Shown here: positions 15,483-23,666 of the stretch, piece after piece
How the letters are laid out: the number at the start of each line of letters is the position of its first letter
Numbering within the stretch: position 1 is the stretch's first letter
Source of the DNA: LH-M37 sp965602855
Lineage (GTDB): Bacteria > Pseudomonadota > Gammaproteobacteria > SZUA-229
Assembly: GCA_965602855.1 (NCBI GenBank)
Contig: CBFCZV010000025.1
Coordinates: forward strand, 1-45,225
Length of the DNA stretch: 45,225 bases
Direction of reading: 5' to 3'
Translations under genes and position numbers: made by a program
The notes under the pieces: model-generated
What the model saw: only the letters and a program-made list of their open reading frames with translations
Told to the model about the DNA's origin: nothing
The model's database searches: none

Positions 15483-15842
15483 TTAATTGGTTATATCTCT
15501 TTCCCTGTCATCAAATGTGCAGCTATTTTCATGTATGTGACCTGGGTAGTGCTCAGTGAATGATACGCACAGTTGCTTGCGAGAGAGCCATTCACCATTT
15601 TCGGAAATGCAATATTTAGTTTCTAATTTTTTTTCTTCATCTTTGAATATTTCATAAAACTCTACCTCATCGGGTTTGATTTTATTTTTAGTTAGATGCT
15701 CTACCAGAGCACAAATAGTATCAGCGAGAAAAGAGTTATATTCATCATCGACTATTTTTATTCGGGCTTCATAGGTATAGGGAATATCTTTCTCATACTT
15801 CGACTTCGGGCCGATAATCTCTCTCAGTAAGCTCATTTCCAT
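15483..15842 (-). CDS. Hypothetical soluble protein downstream of nirN
   Basis: A 119-residue acidic, probably cytoplasmic protein, 26 bases after nirN on the same strand. Seen: no signal peptide, no TM, three cysteines (DTICAL, TKYCISENGEWLSRKQLCVSF, ENSCTF) and a mixed alpha/beta look. I do not recognise the family. Position in the nirS-nirT-cupredoxin-nirN run suggests co-transcription; no function is claimed. Confidence 0.6.
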   Translation of the reverse strand: MEMSLLREIIGPKSKYEKDIPYTYEARIKIVDDEYNSFLADTICALVEHLTKNKIKPDEVEFYEIFKDEEKKLETKYCISENGEWLSRKQLCVSFTEHYPGHIHENSCTFDDRERDITN

Positions 15843-15868
15843 TTTCCTCGTACAGTTCGACCCAGTCT

Positions 15869-17443
15869 CTAATGACTGGTTCCCTCTAGATACCGTGTCT
15901 TATTGTAGACATTATATTTGCCAGAAGGTTTGTTCATTGGCAGGCGTTTTATTTCTTTTAGAGTTTTAGCGTCATAAACGATGACGGCACCTTCTGGATC
16001 CCAGATGCTGAGCAGGGCGTATTTGCCGTCTCTAGTGAATTCAACGTGGGCGGCGGTTTTGCTGGGCGCCGGGCGCAGAGTCTTGATGATTTCCAGTGTA
16101 TTTTTGTCGATCACATGTACTGCATCTTTATTGGGGCCGAAGAAGACATCCACCCAGGCATAAGCTGAGTTTTTATGGCTGCGCATGAAGAAGCCAGGTC
16201 CCAGTGTTTCGATATTTTTGATGGTCTTCCAGGTTTCCATATCAATGACGCTGACGTTGTTGGCTTTCAGGTTGGGCGTGGCGAGTACCTGACGGCCTTT
16301 ATATTCCCATGTGATGCCGGAGCCGAGGTGTGGCATACCAGGTAGTTGAAGGTCAGGCACGGTGACGCGACCAAGATCCATGTCGATGACCTGACCTTTG
16401 CCTTCGCGTGAAGCGCCGATGAGTAAGACATATTCCTGATCAAAAAAGAAATCGTCAAGATAACCATCAATGTTGATTTTCCTCACGGGAAATGGCTCGA
16501 GTTTGGTGTTTTCACCCGAGTCGGCACGGTAATCATGCATCCACATACCGAATCCCATCGGGGGTTCGTCCTCATAAGAGATTTCCCAGACTTCTGGAAT
16601 ATCTTTTAGTGCAGCGATGAATGTGTTGCGTGGTGGTGCCGTATACACGGCGCTAACACGTGATGTTTTGCCTTCAGAATCTTTGACATCATAGAGCTTG
16701 ATTGGGCTTAGGTCTTTGGCATCCAGCAACACCAGTGTGTGTGGCAGGTAGTTGGCAATCATAACGTAGCGGCCATCAGCGGAGACGGCCTGATTACGGG
16801 TGTTGATGCCAGCGCGAATTTCGGCGACTAACTTCAGATTGTAGATATCGTATTTGCTGATCCAGCCATCACGCGATGCAAAATAGACGAAGCGGCCATC
16901 GGGTGAGTATTTGGGGCCGCCGTGCAGTGCAAAACGTGATTTGAATCGATGGATGGGCTCCAGTTTATCGCCATCGAGCAGGGTGACGTGATGATCGCCG
17001 AGTTCAACCACGAGGAACATGTTGAGTAGGTCATCTACTTCAAAGACAGGTTTGTCGGATAAATCACTTTCCCTGTTATGGATGATCTGGCTAGCTCTGA
17101 TCATCTCCATATCCCATACCGGGGTCTCTTTCAACGGTGTATAAACGTAGTCAACTAGTGACTGAATTTCTTTATCTGAAAGTTTTTCCTTGAAGGCTGG
17201 CATCTGTGTGGCGACACGGCCGTTTTTGATTACCTCTATAGCTGCTTTTTTGCGTAGACGTTTGAGGTTTTCTGGTAATAGTGCAGGCCCCATGCCACCG
17301 AGGCGGTTTTCACTGTGGCATTCAGCACAGTTGGCTTTGTATAGTTTTTTTACATCATCGGCGGGCTTTGCGAGTAAAGGATTTGAGAGTGTTACTACAA
17401 GTGCGCAGAAAATGCTGCGCAGAAAATATTTTTTATCAATCAT
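15869..17443 (-). CDS. nirN: Cytochrome c / d1-type propeller protein NirN
   Basis: A 524-residue periplasmic protein. Signal peptide to about residue 25 (NPLLA-KP), cytochrome c domain (CAECH, Cys39-His43; Met in TQMPAF), then a d1-type eight-bladed propeller from about residue 130. The proximal d1 His is in RFALHGGPKYSPDGRFVYF. On the distal side MPHLGSG keeps one His, but the LHDGFYD segment of NirS in this window is YLDDFFFD here, so one distal His is replaced by Asp. That pattern, with the operon, fits NirN (dihydro-heme d1 dehydrogenase/d1 transfer to NirS) and not a second nitrite reductase. It ends KPSGKYNVYNKTRYL. It follows the cupredoxin gene by 28 bases. Confidence 0.9.
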   Translation of the reverse strand: MIDKKYFLRSIFCALVVTLSNPLLAKPADDVKKLYKANCAECHSENRLGGMGPALLPENLKRLRKKAAIEVIKNGRVATQMPAFKEKLSDKEIQSLVDYVYTPLKETPVWDMEMIRASQIIHNRESDLSDKPVFEVDDLLNMFLVVELGDHHVTLLDGDKLEPIHRFKSRFALHGGPKYSPDGRFVYFASRDGWISKYDIYNLKLVAEIRAGINTRNQAVSADGRYVMIANYLPHTLVLLDAKDLSPIKLYDVKDSEGKTSRVSAVYTAPPRNTFIAALKDIPEVWEISYEDEPPMGFGMWMHDYRADSGENTKLEPFPVRKINIDGYLDDFFFDQEYVLLIGASREGKGQVIDMDLGRVTVPDLQLPGMPHLGSGITWEYKGRQVLATPNLKANNVSVIDMETWKTIKNIETLGPGFFMRSHKNSAYAWVDVFFGPNKDAVHVIDKNTLEIIKTLRPAPSKTAAHVEFTRDGKYALLSIWDPEGAVIVYDAKTLKEIKRLPMNKPSGKYNVYNKTRYLEGTSH

Positions 17444-17471
17444 GGAAATTTTTTTCTATAAATTTAGTATG

Positions 17472-17801
17472 TTAATCAACAACATGAACTGTACCAGTCA
17501 TTTCTTCATGTGGCCCACAACGGTAGGGGAATGAGCCTGTTTCTTTAAACTCACGTTCATAAGAGTCACCAGAAAATAAATAATTATCAGGTTCTTCCTC
17601 ACCCAGTGCTTCGAACCAGACGCTGTGGTACTGGCGTTTTTCCTGGTTTTCCCAGCGTAGTGTCTGGTTGCGCTTGATGGTGATTTCCTGTGGTATGAAC
17701 TTGAATTTTTTGATAACGACCAGTGGCGTTTCACCAGCCGCTATGGAAATGCGGGCGCTGAGCGTTATTATGAAAATTAGTAACAGCGATGGCCACTTCA
17801 T
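17472..17801 (-). CDS. Secreted plastocyanin-like cupredoxin
   Basis: A 109-residue exported blue-copper-type protein. Signal peptide MKWPSLLLIFIITLSARISIAA, then a single cupredoxin fold with likely type 1 ligands: His in RQYHSVWF and Cys, His, Met in YRCGPHEEM. The ATG at 17801 is preferred over the frame's first ATG at 17837 because GAGGA lies 8 bases upstream and it begins the signal peptide. It sits between nirT-like and nirN genes. A periplasmic electron donor to NirS, or to the CuA enzyme, is a reasonable inference. Such cupredoxins are not part of the classical Pseudomonas nir set. Confidence 0.88.
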   Translation of the reverse strand: MKWPSLLLIFIITLSARISIAAGETPLVVIKKFKFIPQEITIKRNQTLRWENQEKRQYHSVWFEALGEEEPDNYLFSGDSYEREFKETGSFPYRCGPHEEMTGTVHVVD

Positions 17802-17857
17802 TGCCTGATCCTCTTCGTGTAAATGCGGTTTGGCCAATCATAACCGAGGTCAAGCCT

Positions 17858-17892
17858 ATAAAAAAGGCCGCAGGGTAAATACCCATGCGGCC
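17858..17892 (-). terminator. Terminator after nirT-like gene
   Basis: Stem GGCCGCA (17866-17872) with TGCGGCC (17886-17892), with extra CCC/GGG pairing inside. The A run at 17860-17865 is a T tract on the minus strand. It lies just after the stop at 17914, so the cupredoxin-nirN part may depend on read-through or a separate promoter. Confidence 0.85.
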
Positions 17893-17913
17893 CTGGTAGG
17901 AGTCAGGCGGTGA

Positions 17914-19677
17914 TTACTTGCCTATAGCATTGATCTCTGCTTCATCGTTATCGAAGCCCAGTTTCAGACCTAGAGATACATGATGGAAACGGCTGCTACT
18001 GAAATCATCATGAATGGCGAAACCGATGTTGTACATCTGATCAGTAGCCATACTGACATCTCCGAGTTTGTCGGAGGTGAGTTTACGAGTCATTTCAACC
18101 GTCCACACGCCAGCATTGAGGCTGCCTGTGAAGCTCACACCCTGACCACCGGTCATGACGCGTTCAGCTAGAATGTAACCGTCTTCGGATTCGCCGGTTC
18201 CAGACTTGTAGCGCAGCAGATCCATAAATGAACCGTTTTCCAGAGCAGCCTGAATTTCAGCGGCATCTTTCAGTTTGTCCCAGCCACCGCGTTTTTTACC
18301 GCCTTTGCCTTCAATTTCAATAGAGGTACGGCTTTCTTTCAGGTACTTGGTGAAGCCATTACTGGTATCGAGCTTGCTGCCCGCCAGGGCTGCTTTATCA
18401 GGCTGGCCAGGCATGTAGTTGACATCATGATGACAGGTCTGCCAGCAGCCTGCACGTTCAGCAAATTCAACTTTTGGATTCTCTTCTTCGTTAGTTGACA
18501 GCATGATAGCCAGCTTGATGGGGTTATTGGGATCCATCTTGCCACCATCTGCAAACGGAACAGGTGCATGTTCACCTTCTGGCCACTGGAAGCGCATGTA
18601 CAGATTGTCTGCATCGTGTGCTGCCTGTATGTTGACCAGAATGCTGCCGCGTTTACCAGGGATAGGTGTTGGTTCCACTTTATCGCCCGAAACAATCAGG
18701 TCACCAATATCCACTTCTTCATCTTGATGACAATCAAAGCAACGATCCCCTTTTAAGAAAGGACGTTTGCCACCGTGATCGCTACCGGTGAGTATCCATT
18801 CCATAGAAGCCTGACCAGGGTAGAACAGGGTGACTTCTGCTGGCTCGACACCGCTCCAGTCGATACTTGCGCCAGTTGATGAAGTGGCTGCCGCCGGTGC
18901 AACTACAGGTTGGCTTGCAGCTGGTGCAGCTTCGGCTGCTTCAGGCTCTTTTTCAACAGCTGCAGGTGCTGCTGCAGGTGCTTTAGCTTTGTTGTCATCT
19001 TTTGGAGTTACAAGTTTTTTACCATTATCAATAAATGCCTGCCACTGTGGAGCGATGGGGCGTTTATTCTTCGGGTCTGGTTTTGAAATTTCTTCCAGCT
19101 CGGTCTCAGTAAGTTTGTCATGAACCTTGTTGTGAGCAATACCTTTGTGACAGTCGATACAGGTATTTCCGTCTTCCATTGCATTGGCATGCTGTTTACG
19201 TGAGCGTTTTTTCTGATTTTCAGGTTTCATTGAGTCAAAATCATGGCAGTTTCTACATTCACGTGAATCCGTTGATTTCATTGCACGCCAGACATTTTTT
19301 GCCAGAGTTAAACGTTTAGCATCGAATTTTTCGGGTGTATCAATAGTGCCCAGTACTTTGTGCAACACTTCGTTACTGGCCTGAATTTTACGTATTACTT
19401 TGTGTATCCACGGGCGTGGTACGTGACAGTCGGCGCACTCAGCACGAACACCACTGCGGTTAGTGAAGTGAATGGTTTTTTTGTATTCCTGATAAACATT
19501 TTCTTCCATCTCATGACAGGAGATACAGAAGTCCATGGTGTTGGTGACTTCCATGGCGGTATTGAAGCCACCCCAGAAGATGACGCCAACAATCATGAAA
19601 AATAGGGCTGCACCTAGTGTGGTGCCCAACAGGACCTTCCTTGACATTAATCCGAATTTCCTGTGTGAATTAGTCAT
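17914..19677 (-). CDS. NapC/NirT tetraheme cytochrome fused to EB_dh-like heme domain
   Basis: A 587-residue inner-membrane-anchored periplasmic multiheme protein. One TM (about 16-37), then four CxxCH hemes (Cys51, 81, 141, 173) in NapC/NirT arrangement, taking electrons from quinol. An Ala/Pro/Glu-rich linker (about 222-268) joins a C-terminal domain of the ethylbenzene-dehydrogenase/cytochrome c-552-like heme-binding type (about 275-587). That domain carries CFDCH (Cys313-His317) and an unusual CWQTCHH, a CX3CH motif (Cys411, Cys415, His416). It lies 153 bases after nirS. It would be the quinol-to-NirS electron route, extended by two more potential heme sites. NirT proteins are normally about 200 residues. 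The NapC half is certain; the C-terminal family call is from pattern. Confidence 0.88.
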   Translation of the reverse strand: MTNSHRKFGLMSRKVLLGTTLGAALFFMIVGVIFWGGFNTAMEVTNTMDFCISCHEMEENVYQEYKKTIHFTNRSGVRAECADCHVPRPWIHKVIRKIQASNEVLHKVLGTIDTPEKFDAKRLTLAKNVWRAMKSTDSRECRNCHDFDSMKPENQKKRSRKQHANAMEDGNTCIDCHKGIAHNKVHDKLTETELEEISKPDPKNKRPIAPQWQAFIDNGKKLVTPKDDNKAKAPAAAPAAVEKEPEAAEAAPAASQPVVAPAAATSSTGASIDWSGVEPAEVTLFYPGQASMEWILTGSDHGGKRPFLKGDRCFDCHQDEEVDIGDLIVSGDKVEPTPIPGKRGSILVNIQAAHDADNLYMRFQWPEGEHAPVPFADGGKMDPNNPIKLAIMLSTNEEENPKVEFAERAGCWQTCHHDVNYMPGQPDKAALAGSKLDTSNGFTKYLKESRTSIEIEGKGGKKRGGWDKLKDAAEIQAALENGSFMDLLRYKSGTGESEDGYILAERVMTGGQGVSFTGSLNAGVWTVEMTRKLTSDKLGDVSMATDQMYNIGFAIHDDFSSSRFHHVSLGLKLGFDNDEAEINAIGK

Positions 19678-19770
19678 ACTTAATGCTCGCCTTGATATTG
19701 TTATTGTGTATTAGAAAAGGAACCTTACTGTAAAGCCCCTTATGTAATACATGCTTTTTTGTTAGAAGAA

Positions 19771-19798
19771 GGGCGGACATACATATGCATGTCCGCCC
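19771..19798 (-). terminator. Stem-loop after nirS
   Basis: Ten-base perfect stem GGGCGGACAT (19771-19780) and ATGTCCGCCC (19789-19798) with an 8-base loop, 33 bases after the nirS stop. On the minus strand it is followed by TTCTTCT, only partly T-rich, so it may attenuate or protect the nirS mRNA and may not fully terminate. Confidence 0.7.
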
Positions 19799-19830
19799 CA
19801 TTTCATTTACATCTGTAACTTATTGATTCA

Positions 19831-21495
19831 TTAAGTTACATGATTTACGCGGTTATACACGTTGAATTTACCTGTTGGAGCGTAAAGACCTTTAACACGT
19901 GCTTTTTCTTCCAGTGTTTCAGCATCATAAATGATGATTTCACCGTTAGGTTCTAAGCTGTCTGCACGATTCCATACAGATGCCCATACTTCAGTACCGT
20001 CTTTGTTGAACTCGAAGTGAACGGCTGCGTAACCTTTAGTCTCGGTCATACGAATGGTCTTAACAACTTTACGAGTCTTCTTGTCGATAACTTTGACTGA
20101 CTGCTGTACAGCAGGCTCTGGGTGTTTAGTCTGGTCAGCCCATACGTACTTGCTCTTAGGATGGGTACGCAAGAATACACCAGCACCATCGGTATCAACT
20201 GTGTAACAAAGTTTCCAGGCCTGGTCTTTATGGCCTTTAGGATCGTTACCCCAAACGCTGACTTTACCAACACCTAGATGTGTTGTACCACTTACAGGGC
20301 CACACTTAGGATCGTTCCAGTTAGCACCTGGACCTGGGTGAGGTTTCTTGTCTACATCAATCATTGCTTCCAGCTTCTGAGTCTTGCTGTCAATTATAAC
20401 CATCTTGTCAGAAGCGTTAGCAGCGATCTGGAAGTAACGACCAGTTGGATCGTAGAAACCGTCATGCAGGAACTTAGCAGAGTCAATCTTGGTGATTTGA
20501 AGGTTATCAAGATCGCTGTAATCTACCTGCCACATCTGACCTAACTCTTTCATAGCAACTAACCAGCTAGTAGCCATTGGAGTGTCATAAATAGCAGCAA
20601 CACGTGATTCATTAACATACTCGCCATCAACATTCACGCCACGAGCAGAAACCACTTTCAGAGGCTCCATAGTCAATGCGTCTGCGATAACGAAGTGAGG
20701 AGGCCAGTAACCGCCACCGATAACGTATTTGCCATCACCTGATACGGCAACGTCACGTGCGTCATAAGCAACTTGTACTGAAGCGACTTTCATCTTGTCA
20801 GGCATAGCCCAAAGATCGATCTTGGTCATCAATCCATCACGACCCATGATGTACCAGAAACGACCAGCGTCTTTAGCATGTAGGGTTTGGTGATGCTCAA
20901 CTGTTTTCAGTACGTGTACTGCGTAACCAGTATCGACATGAGCAACTACTTCTTTCTTGTCACCATCGATGATCGCGATCTTACCTGCATCACGTTCGAT
21001 AGCGATGAAGAAGTTCTCCCAGTTACGGCCGTGCATTGGTTTAGTTGGGTAGTCTTTTGGCTGTACATAAACCGTATGGCGTTTTTTCATTAAGTCCAGG
21101 CTCATTTCAGGTGGAATAGGTGGTTCCATCTGGATGTAACGAGCCAGTAGATTGATTTCTTTCTTGCTGAAGATATCATCAAAGTTGTTCATACCACCTT
21201 CAGTACCCTGAGAGATGATTTTTTCTAGCTTCTTAGTACCAGCTTTGAGTGTACCTTTGGTCTTTTTAGCTTTATTTGGTTTTGGTTCTAAATTTTTACC
21301 TGTAGCACCTTTACGCAAAACACCATGACAACCCGCACAACGCTGGAAGTACATGCTCTTTGCTGACTCAAACTCAGCATCATTAAGCGGTTTGAATGCT
21401 TTCTTTTTGGCGAAAGCGGTGCCGGAAGACGCCGCCATGCCTACGCAGACAGCCAGTAAAGCCGCCCCGTATTTTGTCTTTAGTTTTACGTTCAT
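19831..21495 (-). CDS. nirS: Cytochrome cd1 nitrite reductase NirS
   Basis: A 554-residue periplasmic enzyme reducing nitrite to NO with a c heme and a d1 heme. Signal peptide ends GTAFA-KK (about residue 29). Cytochrome c domain: CAGCHG (Cys53-His57). The d1 propeller carries the proximal His region GYAVHVLKTV and both distal histidines, FLHDGFYDPTGRYF and GTTHLGVGKVSVWG. The C-terminus APTGKFNVYN is typical. The linker between the c and d1 domains is lysine-rich (KPNKAKKTKGTLKAGTKK). It is first in its unit, with FNR/DNR-type boxes upstream. Length and motifs agree with the family throughout. Confidence 0.97.
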   Translation of the reverse strand: MNVKLKTKYGAALLAVCVGMAASSGTAFAKKKAFKPLNDAEFESAKSMYFQRCAGCHGVLRKGATGKNLEPKPNKAKKTKGTLKAGTKKLEKIISQGTEGGMNNFDDIFSKKEINLLARYIQMEPPIPPEMSLDLMKKRHTVYVQPKDYPTKPMHGRNWENFFIAIERDAGKIAIIDGDKKEVVAHVDTGYAVHVLKTVEHHQTLHAKDAGRFWYIMGRDGLMTKIDLWAMPDKMKVASVQVAYDARDVAVSGDGKYVIGGGYWPPHFVIADALTMEPLKVVSARGVNVDGEYVNESRVAAIYDTPMATSWLVAMKELGQMWQVDYSDLDNLQITKIDSAKFLHDGFYDPTGRYFQIAANASDKMVIIDSKTQKLEAMIDVDKKPHPGPGANWNDPKCGPVSGTTHLGVGKVSVWGNDPKGHKDQAWKLCYTVDTDGAGVFLRTHPKSKYVWADQTKHPEPAVQQSVKVIDKKTRKVVKTIRMTETKGYAAVHFEFNKDGTEVWASVWNRADSLEPNGEIIIYDAETLEEKARVKGLYAPTGKFNVYNRVNHVT

Positions 21496-21614
21496 CTACT
21501 TTAACTCCTATTTTGTTTCCGATTATTAAGCGTATCTTATTAATTAGGAAAGTGGTGTACTTTGTTTAAAAAATTATACGGGTGAGACGATATTATTAAA
21601 TGCTCTGGCTGTCT

Positions 21615-21628
21615 TTGACATACGTCAA
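21615..21628 (-). promoter_or_regulatory. FNR/DNR-type operator at nirS (proximal)
   Basis: TTGACATACGTCAA, a fully symmetric dyad with TTGAC/GTCAA half-sites (one transition from TTGAT/ATCAA in each half). Located 120 bases before the nirS start, with TAATAT about 29 bases downstream on the minus strand. NO-responsive DNR/NNR sites at nir promoters often have TTGAC halves. Confidence 0.75.
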
Positions 21629-21679
21629 CTAAAAAACACATAGCGCCAATATGGTAAATTGCACCATCTTGGGCTGGTT

Positions 21680-21693
21680 TTGACTTATATCAT
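21680..21693 (-). promoter_or_regulatory. Second FNR-like box at nirS (distal)
   Basis: TTGACTTATATCAT: eight of ten consensus positions, centred 65 bases upstream of the proximal box. Weak on its own; tandem placement at nirS makes it worth recording. Confidence 0.4.
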
Positions 21694-21900
21694 GAGAGAT
21701 CATGGATGCTTTATATGGCAGCATTATAAAGTGTATTTTTATCAACTTTCTATGCAGCAATAATACTAATGCTAATGTGACATGTTCACAAAAATGGATA
21801 TAAAGATATTTATTAATGCGGCGTTAGATAATTAGAATGTAGTTATATTGTTAATAACAAACGAAGTGAAAAAAATATTATTTTTGCTATTGTTGTGTAA

Positions 21901-22902
21901 TTAGCCACCCGTCATATTCATGAAGCGTACCACCTGACCAGGATGATCCCTAAATTCATGTTTTTCAGGCTTGATGGCAATTGCTTCCATAATGGCATTT
22001 CTTAAGCCATCATCGCTGATACCCTGTCTGAGTAGTGGCCGTAATTCATATTTATGCTCCTGTCCAAGACAGAGGTACAAAGTGCCATCGACAGATAGAC
22101 GAACTCGGTTACAGGTTTCGCAGAAGTGCTGTGATATGGGGGTGATAAAACCAATGCGCAAATTAGTGCCCTTTACCTGAACGTAGCGAGCGGGGCCACC
22201 GCCAGGCATAACGCCGGGAATTAAATCGAAGCGCTGGGCTAATTGATCTTTAACTTCAGCCAGATCGAGATAGTGGTCAGTGGCATTCATACCATCACCA
22301 ACGGGCATAGTTTCTATAAAGCGCAGGGTGAAGTCATTGTCGATGCAGTATTCAACGACATCTTCGAATTCATCATCATTAATGCCTTTCATCGCCAGCA
22401 TGTTGATTTTGATGGGACTGAAGCCCTCGGCTTTTGCTGCCATCAGGCCATCGAGTACGGGTTGAAGCTCGCTGCCGGTGATTTTCTTGAATCGTTCTGG
22501 TTTGAGTGAATCCAGACTGATGTTGAGACGAGATACGCCTGCCTCATATAATGAATGAGCATGCTGCGCCAGTAGTGTTGCATTGCTGCTTAATGACAGA
22601 TCTTCGACACCGGGTAGTTGGTGAAGTCGATGAGCAAGCTCATGGATGTTTTTACGTACCAGTGGCTCACCGCCGGTTATTCTGATACGAGAAACGCCAA
22701 GCTCAGCGAAAATACCTATAACTCGTTCGATTTCATCAAAGGTTAGCCAGTGATCAGGTTGCTCAAAGTCTTTGAAGCCCTTTGGCATACAGTAGAAGCA
22801 GCGCATATTGCATTTATCTGTAACAGACAGTCGAAGATACTCGATCTTTCTTTTGAAAGGATCGATGAGTGTCGCTTTGTTATCAGGTAGTTCTAAATTC
22901 AT
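21901..22902 (-). CDS. moaA: GTP 3',8-cyclase MoaA
   Basis: A 333-residue radical SAM enzyme, first step of molybdenum cofactor synthesis (GTP to 3',8-cyclo-GTP). The N-terminal cluster motif CNMRCFYC and RITGGEPL, the C-terminal second cluster motif CETCNRVRLSVDGTLYLCLG, and the essential C-terminal Gly-Gly (MNMTGG) are all present. It is divergent from moaB-moeA across a 227-base region. Molybdoenzymes of nitrate respiration would need this cofactor, though no nitrate reductase gene is in the window. Confidence 0.96.
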   Translation of the reverse strand: MNLELPDNKATLIDPFKRKIEYLRLSVTDKCNMRCFYCMPKGFKDFEQPDHWLTFDEIERVIGIFAELGVSRIRITGGEPLVRKNIHELAHRLHQLPGVEDLSLSSNATLLAQHAHSLYEAGVSRLNISLDSLKPERFKKITGSELQPVLDGLMAAKAEGFSPIKINMLAMKGINDDEFEDVVEYCIDNDFTLRFIETMPVGDGMNATDHYLDLAEVKDQLAQRFDLIPGVMPGGGPARYVQVKGTNLRIGFITPISQHFCETCNRVRLSVDGTLYLCLGQEHKYELRPLLRQGISDDGLRNAIMEAIAIKPEKHEFRDHPGQVVRFMNMTGG

Positions 22903-23037
22903 AAAAGACTGAATAGGCTATATTCTGTTAGTGATCATGCTACATAGCTATGGACATATAATCATGATCCAAATCAAAAATAAAAGAGCAATGTGTAAGG
23001 GCTTATGTTCGTTGACTTTATAGTAAAATAGCCTCTT

Positions 23038-23051
23038 TTGATTTGCATCAG
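23038..23051 (+). promoter_or_regulatory. FNR-like box upstream of moaB
   Basis: TTGATTTGCATCAG: nine of ten consensus positions, 79 bases before the moaB ATG. AACAAT, about 31 bases downstream, is a fair -10. It would place moaB-moeA under the same anaerobic or NO control as the nir genes. Confidence 0.55.
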
Positions 23052-23129
23052 TTTCTAGCGGCGTGATAATGAAACAATGCAGCTTCGATATAGAAGTGCC
23101 TTTTAAAACCAAATAAAGAATTGTGAATT

Positions 23130-23648
23130 ATGAGTGAACGTAAACTAGTCCCCGTTAATATTGCAGTCATGACTGTTTCCGATAGCCGAACAGAGGAGAA
23201 TGATACTTCTGGAAAGGTGCTGGTCGAGCGTCTGAGCGAAGCGGGTCATCAATGCGCCGAAAAAATAATTGTAATTGATGATATTTATAAAATCAGAGAA
23301 GTAATTTCTCGCTGGATTGCCGATGATAAGGTCGATATTATTATTACAACCGGTGGAACTGGGTTGACTGGTAGAGATATTACACCTGAGGCTATCAGGC
23401 CTTTGCTCGATAAGGAAATTGAAGGTGTTGGCGAACTCTTCCGCTGGCTCTCATATCAGGACATAAAAACCTCAACAGTGGCTTCACGAGCGTTGGGCGG
23501 CACAGCCAATGGTAGCTTTATTTTCTGCTTGCCAGGCTCAACAGGGGCCTGTCGAACCGGTTGGGATGAAATCATTGGCCCTCAGGTTGATTATCGAAAT
23601 GGCCCCTGCAACATGGTTGAGTTGATGCCACGGTTGCTAGAAAAATAA
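23130..23648 (+). CDS. moaB: Molybdenum cofactor biosynthesis protein MoaB
   Basis: A 172-residue MogA/MoaB-fold protein that adenylylates molybdopterin. Signatures: MTVSDSRTEENDTSG, TTGGTGLTGRDITPEA and the LPGSTGACRTGWDEII segment. The length fits MoaB and not the shorter MogA. It is 18 bases before moeA on the same strand. The start is an ATG with an AAAGAA-type weak RBS. Confidence 0.95.
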   Translation: MSERKLVPVNIAVMTVSDSRTEENDTSGKVLVERLSEAGHQCAEKIIVIDDIYKIREVISRWIADDKVDIIITTGGTGLTGRDITPEAIRPLLDKEIEGVGELFRWLSYQDIKTSTVASRALGGTANGSFIFCLPGSTGACRTGWDEIIGPQVDYRNGPCNMVELMPRLLEK

Positions 23649-23666
23649 TCGTTATAAAAATATAGA

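Larger units (their letters stand above)
21496..21900. other. nirS promoter region
   Basis: A 405-base AT-rich spacer between nirS and the 3' end of moaA, both on the minus strand. It contains two FNR/DNR-like boxes (21615-21628 and 21680-21693) and a TAATAT hexamer about 29 bases past the centre of the nirS-proximal box. No open frame that I could support. Confidence 0.6.

Noticed and set aside
15869..17443. Second nitrite reductase NirS
   Set aside because: One distal d1 histidine is replaced by Asp and the gene lies at the nirN position; NirN fits better.
18830..19123. 97-codon plus-strand frame opposite the NirT-like gene, with an Ala-rich product
   Set aside because: It is the antisense of the Ala/Pro linker in a firmly identified gene, so its composition is a mirror effect.
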